DNA from: CAIVPM01 sp049242885
GTDB lineage: Bacteria; Bacteroidota; Bacteroidia; Chitinophagales; Chitinophagaceae
DNA: 13,813 nucleotides
Assembly (NCBI GenBank): GCA_049242885.1
Contig: JBMLOQ010000115.1
Coordinates: 1 to 13,813 of the forward strand
Reading direction: 5' to 3'
In this document: positions 13,093 to 13,813 of the stretch, one piece after another
How the letters are laid out: every line of letters starts with the position of its first letter
Numbering within the stretch: the first letter of the stretch is position 1
The notes under the pieces: model-generated
Told to the model about the DNA's origin: nothing
Databases searched by the model: none
Seen by the model: only the letters and a program-made list of their open reading frames with translations
Position numbers and translations under genes: made by a program

Positions 13093-13813
13093 ATGCTTAA
13101 GTTACCGGTTTATTTAGACAACAATGCTACAACCCCAATGGATCCAAGGGTTTTAGAAACTATGATTCCATATTTTACAGAAAATTTTGGAAATGCAGCT
13201 AGTCGTAATCATCCTTTTGGTTGGGCTGCTGAAGAAGCTGTAGATTATGCACGCGAGCAAGTAGCTGCATTAATTGGTGCCGATCCAAAGGAAATTATTT
13301 TTACAAGTGGTGCAACTGAGGGTGATAACTTGGGAATAAAAGGTGTGTACGAAATGTATGCTAGTAAAGGAAACCATATAATTACAGTAACTACAGAGCA
13401 TAAAGCTGTATTAGATACTTGTAAACACATTGAAAAAATGGGTGGCGATGTTACCTATTTAGATGTTCAAGAAGATGGTTTAATAGATTTGAAAGCTTTG
13501 GAAGCTGCCATAAAACCAACTACGATACTAATAGCAATAATGTACGCTAATAATGAAGTAGGTGTAATACAACCTGTTAAAGAAATAGCAGCATTAGCTA
13601 AAAAGAATGGTATTTTGTTTTTTACAGATGCTACACAAGCTGTAGGTAAAATTCCTGTAAATGTTATTGAAGATGGAATTGATTTAATGACTTTTACTGG
13701 TCATAAAATGTATGGTCCTAAAGGAATTGGTGCTTTATACGTTCGTAGAAAAAACCCTCGTGTAAAAGTTACTGCCCAAATGGATGGTGGTGGCCATGAA
13801 AGAGGCATGAGAA
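13093..13813 (+). CDS. iscS: Cysteine desulfurase, IscS/NifS type (3' end cut by the window)
   Basis: The first 240 codons of a PLP-dependent cysteine desulfurase; the reading frame is open to the last base, so about 150-170 residues are outside the window. It takes sulfur from L-cysteine for Fe-S cluster assembly and tRNA thiolation in the cytoplasm. The start MLKLPVYLDNNATTP is the standard N-terminus. Visible signatures are FTSGATEGDN (70-79, PLP phosphate binding), TEHKAVLDTC with H103 stacking on PLP, NNEVGV, DATQAVGK, and F-T-G-H-K with PLP lysine K205. The catalytic cysteine loop lies beyond the window, so IscS (group I) versus NifS cannot be separated fully; the N-terminal sequence resembles IscS. 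No iscU, iscA or iscR is seen upstream. Confidence 0.95.
   Translation, partial: MLKLPVYLDNNATTPMDPRVLETMIPYFTENFGNAASRNHPFGWAAEEAVDYAREQVAALIGADPKEIIFTSGATEGDNLGIKGVYEMYASKGNHIITVTTEHKAVLDTCKHIEKMGGDVTYLDVQEDGLIDLKALEAAIKPTTILIAIMYANNEVGVIQPVKEIAALAKKNGILFFTDATQAVGKIPVNVIEDGIDLMTFTGHKMYGPKGIGALYVRRKNPRVKVTAQMDGGGHERGMR

Noticed and set aside
13245..13430. Minus-strand open frame opposite the cysteine desulfurase
   Set aside because: It is opposite conserved desulfurase codons and its product has no recognisable features.
1..13813. CRISPR arrays, tRNA/rRNA genes, insertion sequences, prophage or defence genes
   Set aside because: No spaced direct repeats, no transposase or integrase frames, and no tRNA-like clover-leaf sequence were recognised; the gene content is mostly core chromosomal.

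Overview
This AT-rich window looks like an ordinary stretch of chromosome from a member of the Bacteroidota, probably close to Chitinophagaceae or Sphingobacteriia. The signs are a GldD-type lipoprotein, three families typical of this phylum (DUF4293, DUF4476, DUF4920), a SusA-like periplasmic amylase, starts with A-rich leaders instead of Shine-Dalgarno sequences, and several TAnnTTTG promoter elements, the -7 motif of the Bacteroidota primary sigma factor. No rRNA, tRNA, CRISPR array, insertion sequence, integrase or phage gene was seen, and gene density is high (longest intergenic gap about 190 bases).

Layout. 8-1396 (minus): a DUF4293 membrane protein followed by an SPFH/prohibitin-like protein, probably one transcript. 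1578-3438 (plus): an exported DUF4476 protein one base ahead of truA. 3435-4748 (minus): a membrane-anchored 4Fe-4S oxidoreductase subunit, overlapping the truA stop by 4 nt. 4846-5451 (plus): gldD. 5448-5834 (minus): a degenerate STAS-domain protein, overlapping the gldD stop by 4 nt. 6025-8598 (plus): clpC, closed by a strong bidirectional hairpin. 8690-9160 (minus): an exported DUF4920 protein. 9282-12483 (minus): a two-gene maltodextrin module, an SLC45-like MFS permease followed by a SusA-like GH13 enzyme. 12574-12975 (minus): methylmalonyl-CoA epimerase. 13093 to the window end (plus): the first 240 codons of an IscS/NifS cysteine desulfurase.

How the genes relate. Most are independent housekeeping functions: tRNA pseudouridylation, protein quality control, Fe-S cluster assembly, and propionate or branched-chain amino acid catabolism. 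The clearest functional unit is the permease plus GH13 pair, where periplasmic starch-oligosaccharide hydrolysis would feed an inner-membrane sugar permease. Its promoter region carries a perfect inverted repeat that could be an operator. For two permease/oxidoreductase genes a TTG-initiated longer frame exists, but a nearby in-frame ATG is the better start.

I did not find a convincing new multi-gene system. The points most worth following up are the possible operator at the sugar operon, a probably leaderless gldD transcript, the Fe-S protein without its usual CCG-domain partner next door, gldD without gldE, and the STAS protein lacking the phosphorylatable serine.
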